Below are positions 1 to 8,463 of a DNA stretch of 64,000 nucleotides, piece by piece (the first letter of the stretch is position 1; every line of letters starts with the position of its first letter). Source of the stretch: an uncultured Bacteroides sp. (GTDB lineage: Bacteria; Bacteroidota; Bacteroidia; Bacteroidales; Bacteroidaceae); NCBI GenBank assembly GCA_900544075.1, contig UQTJ01000003.1:62001-126000 (forward strand), written 5' to 3'. Both the position numbers and the translations under genes were made by a program. The notes under the pieces are model-generated. The model did not search any database. It had not been told where the DNA came from and saw nothing but the letters and a program-made list of their open reading frames with translations.

Positions 1-29
1 AATCAGGTCCATAATAAAATAAAAAAACG

Positions 30-37
30 TATATTTG
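30..37 (+). promoter_or_regulatory. Promoter -7 element of cardiolipin synthase
   Basis: TATATTTG matches the Bacteroides -7 consensus TAnnTTTG and ends 19 bases before the ATG of the cardiolipin synthase gene. The -33 element is not clear because the window starts just upstream. Confidence 0.55.
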
Positions 38-56
38 TTTTTGACCTGAATGTAAT

Positions 57-1517
57 ATGATTATGAATGATATATTCTTTACTTTCTTTTATTTCACTTA
101 TGGGTTGCTGATATTCTCTACAGTGGTATTTGTTGTTCTTGACAATAGAAATCCGGTCAAGACTATGGCATGGATACTGCTCCTCCTTTTTTTGCCAGGT
201 GTGGGACTGATTCTGTATTTTTTCCTTGGCAGAAGCAACAGACATGAAAGGCTTATAAGCAGAAAGGGATATTCACGTCTTATTAAGCGCCCTATGGCTG
301 AATATCAGTTACAGGAATCGCTGAATATAGACTCAGGCAAATCCGTGATAATGTCACTGTTCAGAAATGTAAACGGTGCTCTCCCTTTTGAAGGAAACAG
401 TGTGGATTTGTTTACGGACGCAAAATCAATGCTTCTCTCCTTGATAAAATCTATCCAATCAGCAAAGCATCATGTGCACATCGAGTTTTACATCTTTGAG
501 AATGACTCTGTAGGCCGTTTGCTTAGAGATGTTCTTGTCGATAAGGCTAAAGAAGGGGTAAAGGTAAGAGTACTGTATGACGATGTAGGCTGCTGGAAAG
601 TAGACAAGGAATTCTATGAATATATGCTTTGCGAAGGTATAGAAGTCCAGGGTTTCCTGAAAGTAAGATTTCCGGTTTTTACGTCGAAGGTAAACTATAG
701 AAATCACAGGAAGATTGTAGTCATTGACGGAAAGGTAGGTTATATAGGCGGTATGAATATAGCCAACCGATATGTCTATGGCTTTGATTGGGGTATTTGG
801 CGTGACACTCATGCCAAGATATCCGGTAAGGCCGTATATGGATTGCAGACAGCGTTTCTGATTGACTGGTTTGCTGTGGAACGCTCATTGATTACATCTC
901 CGGAATATTTTCCGAAGCATATTGAAACAGAGAAATCAGATTTTATTGGTTCCAAAGTCGCTTCCTGCAGTTCAATAGCTCAGATTGTTACTTCAGACCC
1001 TGTTGGCAGATGGCGTGACATTATGCAGGGCTATGTAATGGCCATAAACAGTGCAAAGAGCTATGTTTATATTCAGACACCATATCTGTTGCCCACAGAA
1101 CCTGTTCTTACTGCTTTACAGACAGCGGCCCTCGCAGGAGTCGATGTCAGAATAATGATACCGAAGCGTGGCGATTCGTGGATAATACATAAAGGCACTA
1201 TGTCATATATTGACGAAATGCTTGAGGCAGGAGTAAAGGTATATATGTACAAAAAAGGATTCCTCCATTCCAAACTGATGGTATCGGATGATGTTATATC
1301 CACAGTAGGCTCTACCAATATGGATTTCAGGAGCTTTGAACATAATTTTGAGGCCAATGCCTTCTTCTACGATAAAGAAACGGCATTGGCCATAAAGGAA
1401 ATATTTTTGAAAGATATAAAGTCTTGTCTGTTGCTGACACCGAAAATATGGAACTCACGTTCTGTCAGCAGTAAGATAGCCGAATCTGTTATTCGTTTGT
1501 TTTCTCCTCTGCTGTAG
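57..1517 (+). CDS. cls: Cardiolipin synthase (phospholipase D family)
   Basis: Predicted inner-membrane enzyme that condenses phosphatidylglycerol to cardiolipin. The 486 aa protein has two N-terminal membrane segments (about residues 5-28 and 36-57) followed by two phospholipase D domains. Both HKD motifs are visible: H217-x-K219-x4-D224 followed by GxxGGMN, and H404-x-K406 followed by GSTNMD. Length and order are normal for bacterial ClsA-type enzymes. The ATG at 57 is used; a second ATG lies two codons later. The last 29 bases overlap tail-to-tail with rsmD on the other strand. The family assignment is secure; substrate choice within the family is inferred. Confidence 0.93.
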   Translation: MIMNDIFFTFFYFTYGLLIFSTVVFVVLDNRNPVKTMAWILLLLFLPGVGLILYFFLGRSNRHERLISRKGYSRLIKRPMAEYQLQESLNIDSGKSVIMSLFRNVNGALPFEGNSVDLFTDAKSMLLSLIKSIQSAKHHVHIEFYIFENDSVGRLLRDVLVDKAKEGVKVRVLYDDVGCWKVDKEFYEYMLCEGIEVQGFLKVRFPVFTSKVNYRNHRKIVVIDGKVGYIGGMNIANRYVYGFDWGIWRDTHAKISGKAVYGLQTAFLIDWFAVERSLITSPEYFPKHIETEKSDFIGSKVASCSSIAQIVTSDPVGRWRDIMQGYVMAINSAKSYVYIQTPYLLPTEPVLTALQTAALAGVDVRIMIPKRGDSWIIHKGTMSYIDEMLEAGVKVYMYKKGFLHSKLMVSDDVISTVGSTNMDFRSFEHNFEANAFFYDKETALAIKEIFLKDIKSCLLLTPKIWNSRSVSSKIAESVIRLFSPLL

Positions 1518-2076
1518 TAAGTACGTTTTCTTCTTTTGTCTCTTTTCTGAAGAAGGAGAAGTTCACGCTGCCATAGTATCTGTGTTCTATAAAATTGGGA
1601 TGCGACTCAAAGCTCAAGTCTTTTCCATGCTCAAGAACAAACAGTCCGTCCTCTTTCAGCAAGTCAAATTTGAATATCATGTCAGGGATTTCTGAAAGTC
1701 TTTCCAGCGCATATGGTGGGTCGGCAAATATGAAATCGAATTTCTCGTTACATCTTTCTATGTACTTGAACACATCACCTTTCAGAACAAAACATTTGTC
1801 TGTCTTTACCTCTTTCATTATCTTGTTGATGAAAGAGAAGTGCTGCGGGTCTTTTTCTACAGAAATCACCTTGTCACAACCTCTTGAAACCAATTCTATA
1901 CTTATGCTTCCTGTCCCTGCAAATAAGTCCAACGCAGTAACACCATCTTCGAAATCAATATAATTGTTCAGTACGTTGAACAGATTTTCTTTGGCAAAGT
2001 CTGTTGTAGGACGTGCTTTGAAAGTGTGTGGTACGTCAAATCTTCTTCTTTTGTATATTCCGCTAATTACTCGCAT
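1489..2076 (-). CDS. rsmD: 16S rRNA (guanine966-N2)-methyltransferase RsmD
   Basis: Methylates G966 of 16S rRNA using S-adenosylmethionine. The 195 aa protein shows the RsmD hallmarks: an N-terminal MRVISG start with the ARPTTDFAKENLFN segment (residues 21-34), SAM-binding DLFAGTGS (50-57), an acidic residue ending the second strand (E74) and catalytic DPPY (119-122). It is the last gene of a minus-strand group: its start overlaps the DUF3822 gene by 10 bases, which suggests translational coupling. Its 3' end overlaps the convergent cardiolipin synthase gene by 29 bases. Confidence 0.93.
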   Translation of the reverse strand: MRVISGIYKRRRFDVPHTFKARPTTDFAKENLFNVLNNYIDFEDGVTALDLFAGTGSISIELVSRGCDKVISVEKDPQHFSFINKIMKEVKTDKCFVLKGDVFKYIERCNEKFDFIFADPPYALERLSEIPDMIFKFDLLKEDGLFVLEHGKDLSFESHPNFIEHRYYGSVNFSFFRKETKEENVLTTAEEKTNE

Positions 2077-2885
2077 AAAATTAATGATTGAATGTCAAAT
2101 GGTATGTTGTCAGTTTCTTTTGTTTCCGAATCCTTAAGCTCACTGAGTGGATTGATGCCGTACAGGTTTTTTATGTACTTTTTCAGATATGTCATAATCT
2201 CTTTTCTTATTTCATCAAGCCCCGTTATGTAAAGCTCGTCCTTTTCCTGGTCAAATCCAAGCTGTTGCCATATATTGAGAATGAAATAATTTATATCATT
2301 CGATGAAGGTGATGAATAAGTGTTTACAATCTGAAGTTTTCCTTTATCAAACCCTATGATGTCGATAGAGCCACGGTTTATGTTCGTATATAGCTTCTTT
2401 TCACTTCCCGTTTTGCTTCTGAGTGTGAGATGTTCTATCTGCGGACTTACCGACGAAAAGAATCTTGCACCCGGAAACTGCTCGGACAGGAACACGTGTG
2501 TGAGCTTGTCCAATGAAAAGATTATAACAGAACTGCTGTTGCTCAATACATTGCATAACACGATTTCGTTCCTTCGTTCCCTGACGTTCTGATAAAAGAT
2601 ATAGTCCATGGATTCATCTTCAAATATATCCAATGGAACTATGGTATAGCGTGGGGAATGAACGAGGATGTTGATTTGTCTGTACTTCTGCTTAAGCTCT
2701 TCTGTGGCGGCAAGGAAAGACTTCACATTTGCTGCCATCGAGCGTTGCGTATTTATAGGGAAAGTGCGGAAATACACGTCATTCCCTGTTGTTGGGTCAT
2801 AGATAGAAAAAGAAAATCCATCCGTACTCAGACGGATGGATAATGAATATTGTTCTGTTTTATTAAAATCTAACTTATTGGTCAT
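2067..2885 (-). CDS. DUF3822 family protein
   Basis: A 272 aa protein matching in length and layout the DUF3822 proteins found in Bacteroidales directly upstream of rsmD. The family looks like a degenerate actin/hexokinase-type fold, but no function is established and I see no catalytic motif. There is no signal peptide or membrane segment. The start lies 9 bases downstream of the preceding hypothetical gene's stop on the minus strand, and the 3' end overlaps rsmD by 10 bases, so the three genes are probably co-transcribed. The family call rests on recognition and neighbourhood rather than a motif. Confidence 0.7.
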   Translation of the reverse strand: MTNKLDFNKTEQYSLSIRLSTDGFSFSIYDPTTGNDVYFRTFPINTQRSMAANVKSFLAATEELKQKYRQINILVHSPRYTIVPLDIFEDESMDYIFYQNVRERRNEIVLCNVLSNSSSVIIFSLDKLTHVFLSEQFPGARFFSSVSPQIEHLTLRSKTGSEKKLYTNINRGSIDIIGFDKGKLQIVNTYSSPSSNDINYFILNIWQQLGFDQEKDELYITGLDEIRKEIMTYLKKYIKNLYGINPLSELKDSETKETDNIPFDIQSLILCE

Positions 2886-2894
2886 GAGGATTTA

Positions 2895-3581
2895 TTATTC
2901 CCAGTTACCGGCATTGTTGTTTGGCTGTTCGATATCACCTACTCTCAAACCGCAGTATTTACCAAGTTTAGACTGCATATCTTTCAGGTTAGCAAGTTCC
3001 TGATTGTTGATACCTTTCAGATATACATCATATGCAACCTGTGCCTGGAACAAGTTAAGAGGAGCACCTGATTTCATAGTGTCTTTGCGGACTGCCATTT
3101 CGAATTTAGCACCGTTACCGTAAGGAACGTAGCAAAGAGAATCTGGGTTGAATCCCTTTTCGAAGATAGTGTCAAGTACAGCTACCCACATTGTGTCACG
3201 ACGGAAGTCCTGTAATCCTTCTTTTTCAACTTCTTTATAGTTACCTGTTTTTTTAGCCTTGTTGATGATAGCCATAGCTTTCTTTTCAGTCATACCAGCT
3301 TCAAGCTGAGCATCTGTCAAAGCACCAACCTTAAGGATGAATGGAAGTTTTGCAGTTTTAACGAAGTCAATCAATGAATCGAAATCTGCAGTGTAAGCTC
3401 CCTGGTGCATACCACGGTATTCCTGCTGTGCCTTACGGATGTCGATAAGACGGGCAATGATTGCTTTTTCTCTTAAATCTCTTTCTTTGTCAAAGTTAAT
3501 TGGACCCATAACACTGCCATAGCAGATGTAAATCAAACCTACAACGCAGGCTGCTAAAACAAGATTAATAACTGTTTTCAT
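2895..3581 (-). CDS. Hypothetical protein with N-terminal membrane anchor
   Basis: A 228 aa protein with one hydrophobic N-terminal segment (residues 4-24) and then a charged segment beginning about residue 31 (DKERDLREKAIIARLIDIRK), resembling the anchor-plus-helix start of pilin-like or coiled-coil envelope proteins. The rest is soluble, Lys/Asp-rich and without a recognised catalytic motif. It is the first gene of the minus-strand group with the DUF3822 gene and rsmD. I do not recognise a function. The codon choice is conservative, like that of a well-expressed gene. Confidence 0.7.
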   Translation of the reverse strand: MKTVINLVLAACVVGLIYICYGSVMGPINFDKERDLREKAIIARLIDIRKAQQEYRGMHQGAYTADFDSLIDFVKTAKLPFILKVGALTDAQLEAGMTEKKAMAIINKAKKTGNYKEVEKEGLQDFRRDTMWVAVLDTIFEKGFNPDSLCYVPYGNGAKFEMAVRKDTMKSGAPLNLFQAQVAYDVYLKGINNQELANLKDMQSKLGKYCGLRVGDIEQPNNNAGNWE

Positions 3582-3615
3582 GATAATATTATTTTTTTAG
3601 TTTATATTCGTAGCG

Positions 3616-3623
3616 CAAAAATA
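3616..3623 (-). promoter_or_regulatory. Promoter -7 element of the minus-strand hypothetical/DUF3822/rsmD group
   Basis: Read on the minus strand this is TATTTTTG, a match to TAnnTTTG, 34 bases upstream of the ATG at 3581. It lies in the 94-base divergent gap shared with the helicase gene at 3676. Confidence 0.45.
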
Positions 3624-3675
3624 GAATAAATAACTTGAACAACGTAAATATTACTCAATCTTTTTATCTACTTTT

Positions 3676-5094
3676 ATGTTAAATAACTATTTAACGCAAC
3701 AAATTAAGCGAAATTTTTGTTACCAACCAACAGAAGAGCAAGAAAAAGCTATGAAATGTATAGCAGATTTCTTGTCTGAGCCTAAAAATGATACTTTGTT
3801 ATTACTAAAAGGATATGCCGGAACAGGTAAAACCACTTTGATAGGGGCGGTAGTGAAAACCTTGTCAGAGATGCGTGCCGGATATGTGCTTATGGCTTCC
3901 ACAGGTAGGGCGGCAAAAGTCTTTTCGCATTATTCCGGCTTTCCGGCTTACACCATACATAAGAAGATTTACCGTCAGAAATCTTTTTCGAACGAGCTCG
4001 ACAATTTTTCCCTGAACGATAATCTTCATAAAAACACATTATTTATAGTAGATGAGGCTTCCATGATTTCGAATGACGGCATTTCCGGTGCTGCTTTCGG
4101 GAGTGGAAGGCTTCTTGACGACCTGATAGAGTATGTATATGCAGGCCAGGGATGCCGCCTTCTGATAATAGGCGACGATGCACAGTTGCCGCCTGTAGGC
4201 GAAGACGAGAGCCCTGCCTTGTGCGCCGAAGTCCTGCGCGGCTACGGACTTGATGTCACAGAATGTATCCTAACGGAAGTTATCCGTTATTCCGGCAGAA
4301 ACGGGATACTCACTAATGCTACCATGCTTCGCGACCGGATGGCTGCCGATGACATTTACGACCTTCCTCTTTTATCTCTGAAAGGCTTTGAAGATATATC
4401 TTCCGTGCCCGGCAGTGAACTGATTGAGGCGATAAACTCATCCTACAATGAAGTAGGTATGGATGAAACCATGATAATATGCCGCTCCAACAAGAGAGCC
4501 TACTTGTATAATAAGGGAATAAGAAATACAATCCTTTATCGGGAAGATGAACTTAATACGGGCGATATACTGATGATAGCCAAGAACAATTACCATTGGA
4601 CGGCTGACTGCAAGGAAATGGACTTCATAGCCAACGGAGATATTGCAGTGGTACGCCGTGTACGCAGGACACAGGAAATGTATGGCTTCAGATTTGCTGA
4701 TGTAATACTGTCTTTTCCAGACCACAATGACATAGAGTTTGAGTTGAAGATATTGCTCGACACCCTCCATTCCGATTATCCTTCACTCTCGAGAGAAGAC
4801 AGCGACCGCCTGTTCAATGCCGTAATGGAAGACTATTCGGACATAACCAACAAGCGTGAACGCATGAAGAAACTCAAGGAAGACAGCTTCTACAATGCCC
4901 TCCAGGTGAAGTATGCTTATGCAGTGACATGCCATAAGGCACAGGGCGGACAGTGGAAAAGAATCTTTATCGACCAGGGATATATCACCGAAGATACCTT
5001 TACTCCCGATTATTACCGCTGGCTGTACACCGCACTGACCAGAGCAAGCGAGAAGCTATATCTTGTCAACTGGCCCGAAAGTCAGACTGAATAA
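3676..5094 (+). CDS. RecD-like superfamily 1 DNA helicase
   Basis: Predicted ATP-dependent DNA helicase of the RecD/UvrD-C type. The 472 aa protein has a Walker A GYAGTGKTT (residues 46-54), a Walker B IVDEASM (about 124-130), the GDDAQLPPVG motif III region (about 172-181) and a C-terminal VTCHKAQGGQW motif with ALTRA near the end, all typical of SF1B helicases. It is shorter than RecD of the RecBCD complex and lacks obvious nuclease or N-terminal domains, so it is likely a stand-alone helicase. Its 3' end overlaps the convergent MATE locus by 29 bases. The biological role is inferred only from the family. Confidence 0.9.
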   Translation: MLNNYLTQQIKRNFCYQPTEEQEKAMKCIADFLSEPKNDTLLLLKGYAGTGKTTLIGAVVKTLSEMRAGYVLMASTGRAAKVFSHYSGFPAYTIHKKIYRQKSFSNELDNFSLNDNLHKNTLFIVDEASMISNDGISGAAFGSGRLLDDLIEYVYAGQGCRLLIIGDDAQLPPVGEDESPALCAEVLRGYGLDVTECILTEVIRYSGRNGILTNATMLRDRMAADDIYDLPLLSLKGFEDISSVPGSELIEAINSSYNEVGMDETMIICRSNKRAYLYNKGIRNTILYREDELNTGDILMIAKNNYHWTADCKEMDFIANGDIAVVRRVRRTQEMYGFRFADVILSFPDHNDIEFELKILLDTLHSDYPSLSREDSDRLFNAVMEDYSDITNKRERMKKLKEDSFYNALQVKYAYAVTCHKAQGGQWKRIFIDQGYITEDTFTPDYYRWLYTALTRASEKLYLVNWPESQTE

Positions 5095-6378
5095 GCCGGT
5101 AGGTGAGTGCGGCCTGTACGCTTCCCCTTACGAACAGATATATGATGAATGCCATCCATAGCGAATGATTCCCCATGGCACTGTCTGATATATAATATGT
5201 AAAGAAAAATGCCATCGAAGCCACGAATATCGAGCGCAGCATAATGCTGGTAGCCGTGGCTCCGATACATATTCCGTCGAGTATGAAAGCCAGGAATCCG
5301 GCAAAAGGTATTGCAAGCACCCAGTAGTAATATTCAGATGAATTCCTTATCACATCCGTGTCGTCAGTGAGCAGTTGCAGGAAATCCTTTCCCCCTGCAC
5401 TATATAATAAGGTGAAAAATACGGCTACCCCTGTTCCCCAGTAGAGCAGATGCCTTACAGTCCGGCGCAGAAGCAAGTTGTTCCGGCTTCCCACGTGTTT
5501 GCCCACCAAAGCTTCTCCGGCATAAGCGAATCCGTCCATTATGTACGAGAATATGGTGAACAGCTGCATAAGCAGAGTGTTTACGGCCAGTGTAGTATCG
5601 CCGTATGCTGCCCCAGATGAAGTGAAGAATACAGTAACCGCCACTATACACAAAGTCCTGAAGAAAATATCCCTGTTAACCCTGAAGAACACCGACATAC
5701 TGTTCCTGCTGAAGATATGTCCGGCAGATATATCCCAGTTATATTTCTTGGTGTATTTAAGTCCCAAAAGCACAGCCATCAGCAATCCGGCATATTGTGC
5801 AATCAGAGTACCGTATGCCACACCTTCTATCTTCATTCCCATTCCCTTGACAAAGAAAAGGCTTGTAGCGATGTTTATTACGTTCTGTGTTATGGCTATG
5901 AACATCGGGTATCTGGAATTCTGCATACCTAAGAACCAGCCTGTGAAACTGTACAGTCCCAAGACAGCCGGAGCACCCCATATGCAGATATGGAAATATT
6001 CCGATGCGTACATTTTTACCTCTTCGCTTGTGTCGATAAATAGAAAAGCCACACTGACAATCAGCGACTGTAATGCTATAAGCACGGCTGCCAACAGTAC
6101 ACTATGCTCATAGAGCGTATCAGAATGTTTCTGCATTCATTGTCGCTTCCTCTGCCGTATGCCTGCGAGGTCATACCTCCGGTTCCCATTCTCAGGAAAC
6201 CGAAAATCCAGTAAATCATATTGAACAGCATTCCTCCAACGGCTATGGCACCGATATATGCCACATTCCCCAAATGTCCGGTTATGGTAACATCCACCAG
6301 TCCTAATAGCGGCACAGTGATGTTCGATATTATCGATGGTATAGCTATTTGCAGTATTTCCCTGTTAGTCTGATTCAT
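5066..6378 (-). pseudogene. MATE family efflux transporter, interrupted by a frameshift
   Basis: Two minus-strand frames together make one multidrug and toxin extrusion (MATE) transporter of about 435 aa. The N-terminal part (6378 down to 6076) begins MNQTNREILQIAIPSIISN and has the GLVDVTITGHLG segment typical of MATE proteins. The C-terminal part (5066-6136) holds the remaining transmembrane helices. The reading switches near 6105-6120: in the first frame the sequence after ILIRSMSI becomes non-hydrophobic and stops, while the second frame gives VLLAAVLIALQSLIVSVAF, the expected third helix. One missing base, or two extra, explains it. Either the gene is broken or there is a sequencing error. 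It sits downstream of birA in a yraN-birA-MATE group. Confidence 0.85.
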
Positions 6379-6389
6379 GTTTGAGTGTA

Positions 6390-7127
6390 TTATATAATGT
6401 ATTCCACCTCCTTGAACAGATATTTCCTCACGTTTCCTTCCCTGTCCTTCAGTATAAAACGTCCGTCTTTTTCTATATCCTCTATCGTGGCTTCGAACTC
6501 TCCGTTTTCATCTCTGTATCTGTGGAATCCCTCTTTTCTGTATATAGCGTCAAAATACTTTCTTCTGATACTCTCGCTTTCGCCATTCTCATACATACGG
6601 TAGTAGCAGCTTGCATGTTCCATTATCTTGTGCAGAATGGTTTCTGCATCATATTCCTGCCCCGTAATCTGTGACAGTGAAACAGGGTTTGGAGCGTTGC
6701 TCCTGAATACTTTCTGATTCAGGTTTACCCCTGTTCCGGAGATGGAACGCTCTATGTTCATGCCGCTCAAATCGTTCTCTATCAGCGTTCCGCAAATCTT
6801 CTTGTCCATCCAGTAGATGTCGTTGGGCCATTTTATTCTGACTCCGTCTGTGTACTCCGACAGGGCGTCGAACAGTGCAAGAGCCGTAATCTGCAGCAGT
6901 ATGAAGTGTTCTTTGGCAGGTAGCTCTTTCGGGAATACCACGAAGCTGAACAGAAGATTCTTTCCGTCTTCCGATTCCCATTTGTTTCCGCGCTGCCCTC
7001 TGCCGTCAGTCTGGAAGGACGAATATACCGATGTCAGATTTTCCGTAACACCTTTGGAGCAAATATCAGCAAGGCTGACATTAGTTGATATAGTCTGTGG
7101 TATATATATAGGTTTAGGGTAATTCAT
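6390..7127 (-). CDS. birA: Biotin-[acetyl-CoA-carboxylase] ligase
   Basis: Attaches biotin to the biotin carboxyl carrier protein through biotinyl-AMP. The 245 aa protein is the catalytic domain only, without the N-terminal helix-turn-helix of repressor-type BirA. It shows the biotin-binding GRGQRGNKW motif (about residues 42-50), the KWPNDIYW motif with KKICGTLIE after it, and a small C-terminal SH3-like domain. It is 27 bases downstream of yraN and 11 bases upstream of the MATE locus on the same strand, so co-transcription is likely. Confidence 0.92.
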   Translation of the reverse strand: MNYPKPIYIPQTISTNVSLADICSKGVTENLTSVYSSFQTDGRGQRGNKWESEDGKNLLFSFVVFPKELPAKEHFILLQITALALFDALSEYTDGVRIKWPNDIYWMDKKICGTLIENDLSGMNIERSISGTGVNLNQKVFRSNAPNPVSLSQITGQEYDAETILHKIMEHASCYYRMYENGESESIRRKYFDAIYRKEGFHRYRDENGEFEATIEDIEKDGRFILKDREGNVRKYLFKEVEYII

Positions 7128-7154
7128 TGTTTCTTTGTTTTTTTATTATAAACT

Positions 7155-7520
7155 TCACCACACAGGCGATATAAATGCATCTTCAATATGCTTTATTCTG
7201 AAGTCACCATCATGGCCTGTGACAGATATTATGTCGAACCTTACATTAAGGTCAATCATATTCTTTTTTATATATACATCGGCTGCATTTATTATCCTTC
7301 TTATCTTCTTTTCGGATACGGTGTCCTCAGGTTCTCCGTACATATTTGTACTTCGCGTTCTTATTTCGGCAATAATCAGACAGTCGTCTTTCCTGGCTAT
7401 AATGTCCAGTTCAAGCTTTCTCCATGTCCAGTTTCTTTCTAAAATCTCATATCCCTTATCCTGAAGAAACCGGCAAGCCATGTCTTCTCCCATTTTGCCT
7501 AAAGTATTATGTTGAGCCAT
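7155..7520 (-). CDS. yraN: YraN/UPF0102 family protein (nuclease-fold)
   Basis: A 121 aa protein of the UPF0102 family, which has a restriction-endonuclease-like fold but no settled function. It starts MAQHNTLGKMGEDMACRFL and has the family's KGYEILERNW stretch, then the E-L-D-I-I and IIAEIRTR segments that form the fold. I chose the ATG at 7520. An upstream ATG at 7547 is in frame, but a minus-strand promoter -7 match (7535-7542) lies between the two, and family members start at this methionine. It is the first gene of the yraN-birA-MATE group. Confidence 0.85.
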   Translation of the reverse strand: MAQHNTLGKMGEDMACRFLQDKGYEILERNWTWRKLELDIIARKDDCLIIAEIRTRSTNMYGEPEDTVSEKKIRRIINAADVYIKKNMIDLNVRFDIISVTGHDGDFRIKHIEDAFISPVW

Positions 7521-7534
7521 TTTGTCATTTTTTG

Positions 7535-7542
7535 CAAAAATA
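7535..7542 (-). promoter_or_regulatory. Promoter -7 element of yraN
   Basis: Minus-strand TATTTTTG, a TAnnTTTG match, 14 bases upstream of the ATG at 7520. It makes the in-frame ATG at 7547 unlikely as the start. Confidence 0.5.
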
Positions 7543-7577
7543 CTCATTTATTTTTTCTTAATTAACCGGAAGTAGAT

Positions 7578-7585
7578 TAATTTTG
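7578..7585 (+). promoter_or_regulatory. Promoter -7 element of the small gene before tadA
   Basis: TAATTTTG matches TAnnTTTG and ends only 8 bases before the ATG at 7594. Transcription would start at or within a few bases of the start codon, implying a leaderless or very short leader mRNA. Confidence 0.55.
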
Positions 7586-7593
7586 CACTTCGA

Positions 7594-7827
7594 ATGGTAG
7601 CAAAAGGTAAAACAAGAAAGAGAGTTCCGTCATCCGTTCCACCGCGCAAGCAGCGTATGGTATGTCTGATGAGCGACGAAGAAATCCGCATTGTAGAACG
7701 TTATCTTGAAAAATACAAGATTACAAACAAGGCGCGATGGCTTCGCGAAACCGTATTGACACATATCCATCAGCAACTTGACGATGATTATCCCACTCTT
7801 TTCAATGAACACGAAATGCGCAGATAG
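7594..7827 (+). CDS. Small hypothetical protein, ribbon-helix-helix-like
   Basis: A 77 aa protein: a basic N-terminus (KGKTRKRVPSSVPPRKQR), then a strand-helix-helix pattern (VCLMSDEEIRIVERYLEKY, then ARWLRETVLTHI) that resembles the ribbon-helix-helix domain of small DNA-binding or mobilisation proteins. It ends three bases before tadA, so the two are probably translated from one mRNA. The -7 promoter element is only 8 bases before the ATG; if leaderless translation does not occur, the start would be Met22. The function is unknown and the fold is an inference from the pattern. Confidence 0.65.
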   Translation: MVAKGKTRKRVPSSVPPRKQRMVCLMSDEEIRIVERYLEKYKITNKARWLRETVLTHIHQQLDDDYPTLFNEHEMRR

Positions 7828-7830
7828 GTT

Positions 7831-8265
7831 ATGGCAGACGATAAATTCTATATGAAGCAGGCACTTGCTGAGGCGGAACGTGCGGCAGAGAGGGGAGAAG
7901 TTCCTGTTGGGGCAGTAGTAGTTTGTCGCGACAGGATAATAGCCCGTTCGCATAACCTTACGGAAACTCTCAACGATGTTACAGCCCATGCCGAGATGCA
8001 GGCCATAACTGCAGCCGAGAATGCTTTGGGAGCGAAGTATCTTAATGACTGTACACTTTATGTCACAGTGGAACCGTGTGTGATGTGTGCCGGAGCCATA
8101 GCATGGTCGCAGCTTGGTCGCCTGGTTTATGGAGCTTCTGACGAGAAGCGTGGTTTCATGAAATATGCTCCCGATGCTCTTCATCCAAAGACGGTTGTAC
8201 TGTCCGGCGTTATGGCCGATGAGTGCGGACAGTTTATGAAAGATTTCTTTAAAAAACGCAGATAA
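7831..8265 (+). CDS. tadA: tRNA-specific adenosine deaminase
   Basis: Deaminates adenosine 34 to inosine in the tRNA anticodon wobble position. The 144 aa protein has the zinc deaminase signature: H53-A-E55 (proton-shuttle Glu55) and P-C83-x-x-C86, with AGAI following as in TadA. Length is normal for bacterial TadA. It is immediately downstream of a small gene with a 3-base gap. An imperfect hairpin follows at about 8297-8373. Confidence 0.93.
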   Translation: MADDKFYMKQALAEAERAAERGEVPVGAVVVCRDRIIARSHNLTETLNDVTAHAEMQAITAAENALGAKYLNDCTLYVTVEPCVMCAGAIAWSQLGRLVYGASDEKRGFMKYAPDALHPKTVVLSGVMADECGQFMKDFFKKRR

Positions 8266-8296
8266 AAGTTCGGATAAAATAACCGATAAAAATACT

Positions 8297-8373
8297 TGTT
8301 TTAAAACGCTTCGTCGTTTTGACTTAAATGCTTCGTCGTTTGAGTTAAAATGACGAGGCGTTTTATTTAAAAC
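8297..8373 (+). terminator. Imperfect stem-loop with an internal repeat after tadA
   Basis: The segment at 8298-8317 pairs with 8351-8373 (GTTTTAAAACGCTTCGTCG against the reverse complement of the right arm, with a small bulge and mismatches). The loop holds a second copy of the left arm's core GCTTCGTCGTTT (8329-8341), so alternative pairings are possible. Position after tadA suggests termination, but the structure is more elaborate than a simple terminator. Confidence 0.5.
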
Positions 8374-8393
8374 TCTGAAAACTCTGTTTTCGC

Positions 8394-8424
8394 TTTGTAT
8401 TTCACTCTGTTTGCACTATCTTTG
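8394..8424 (+). promoter_or_regulatory. Promoter of the AAA-ATPase-like gene
   Basis: TTTG at 8394-8397 and TATCTTTG at 8417-8424 with a 19-base spacer match the Bacteroides -33/-7 promoter. The ATG is 40 bases downstream. Confidence 0.6.
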
Positions 8425-8463
8425 TAAGTGACAATATAGTCCACTAATTTTTAATTCTCCATC

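Noticed and set aside
1489..1517. 29-base tail-to-tail overlap of cardiolipin synthase and rsmD, the same length as the overlap at 5066-5094
   Set aside because: Convergent overlaps are common in compact genomes; the equal length looks coincidental.
7630..8184. 184 aa minus-strand open frame
   Set aside because: Antisense to tadA, with no recognisable protein features.
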